Shown here: positions 5,879-6,037 of the stretch, one piece after another
How positions within the stretch are numbered: position 1 is the stretch's first letter
Layout: each line of letters begins with the position of its first letter
Position numbers and translations under genes: made by a program
Notes under the pieces: generated by a model
Database searches by the model: none
Told to the model about the DNA's origin: nothing
The model's input: only the letters and a program-made list of their open reading frames with translations
NCBI GenBank assembly: GCA_013138705.1
Contig: WTCF01000010.1
Coordinates: 1 to 6,037 of the forward strand
Length of the DNA: 6,037 bases
Source of the DNA: Deltaproteobacteria bacterium
GTDB taxonomy: Bacteria > Desulfobacterota > Dissulfuribacteria > Dissulfuribacterales > UBA3076
Direction of reading: 5' to 3'

Positions 5879-6037
5879 ATGGCATCATCTGATACTGAGA
5901 AATTAAGCAACAGGAAAAAAGGATTACGATACAATCTTTTAATTGCTGAATTTTTGTTTTTTGTCCTGCCTTTTATTGTTATTTTCTATCTTTTTTATAA
6001 AAATAATATTATTTTTGAATTATCTCATCTAATTATT
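5879..6037 (+). CDS. N-terminus of a membrane protein (3' end outside window)
   Basis: The first 53 codons of a gene running off the right edge. The ATG is preceded by a good Shine-Dalgarno, AGGAGA (5869-5874), with five bases between its AGGAG core and the start. Residues 1-18 are polar and end basic (NRKKGLRY). A strongly hydrophobic helix follows at about 19-40, then a short KNN turn, then the start of what looks like a second helix (about 44 onward). By the positive-inside rule the N-terminus is cytoplasmic. The basic KKGLRY plus TM start recalls membrane sensors (GGDEF or histidine-kinase type) of delta-type bacteria, but no signalling domain is visible, so no function is assigned. The coding sequence is much AT-richer than fhs. 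Confidence 0.7.
   Translation, partial: MASSDTEKLSNRKKGLRYNLLIAEFLFFVLPFIVIFYLFYKNNIIFELSHLII

Overview
The window looks like chromosomal DNA of an anaerobic Desulfobacterota-type (former Deltaproteobacteria) bacterium. This is inferred from the order rpsA-sppA-IHF/HU gene, a long-form formate-tetrahydrofolate ligase with its own leader, and overall protein resemblance. No rRNA or similar marker is present to confirm it.

Layout, left to right. (1) Positions 1-2550 hold a tight plus-strand operon: the 3' part of rpsA (ribosomal protein S1, entering from the left edge), sppA (membrane-anchored signal peptide peptidase) 9 bases later, and an IHF/HU-type DNA-binding protein whose start overlaps the end of sppA. 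(2) On the minus strand at 2566-3186, convergent with the operon, lies a YciO-type member of the Sua5/YrdC family with a TTG start. (3) A divergent intergenic region (3187-3416) carries an elaborate leader in front of the next gene: a perfect 10-bp inverted repeat with a nested hairpin, and a 9-nt perfect complement of the Shine-Dalgarno sequence. (4) fhs (3417-5180) encodes formate-tetrahydrofolate ligase, the entry step of one-carbon units into the folate (methyl) branch. It ends at a strong GC-rich hairpin terminator that could work in both directions. (5) From about 5230 to the right edge the DNA becomes AT-richer and looks like accessory sequence. It has a small two-TM membrane protein (minus strand), a 52-codon minus-strand remnant resembling the C-terminal tail of SMODS/CD-NTase nucleotidyltransferases, and the first 53 codons of a plus-strand membrane protein leaving the window.

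The first half is information-processing and envelope housekeeping; fhs is central C1 metabolism. The points most worth a second look are the fhs leader (possible translational switch), substitutions in fhs at positions usually invariant in the family, and the possible decayed CBASS-like pair at 5257-5696. No rRNA, tRNA, CRISPR array, complete insertion sequence or origin was seen.
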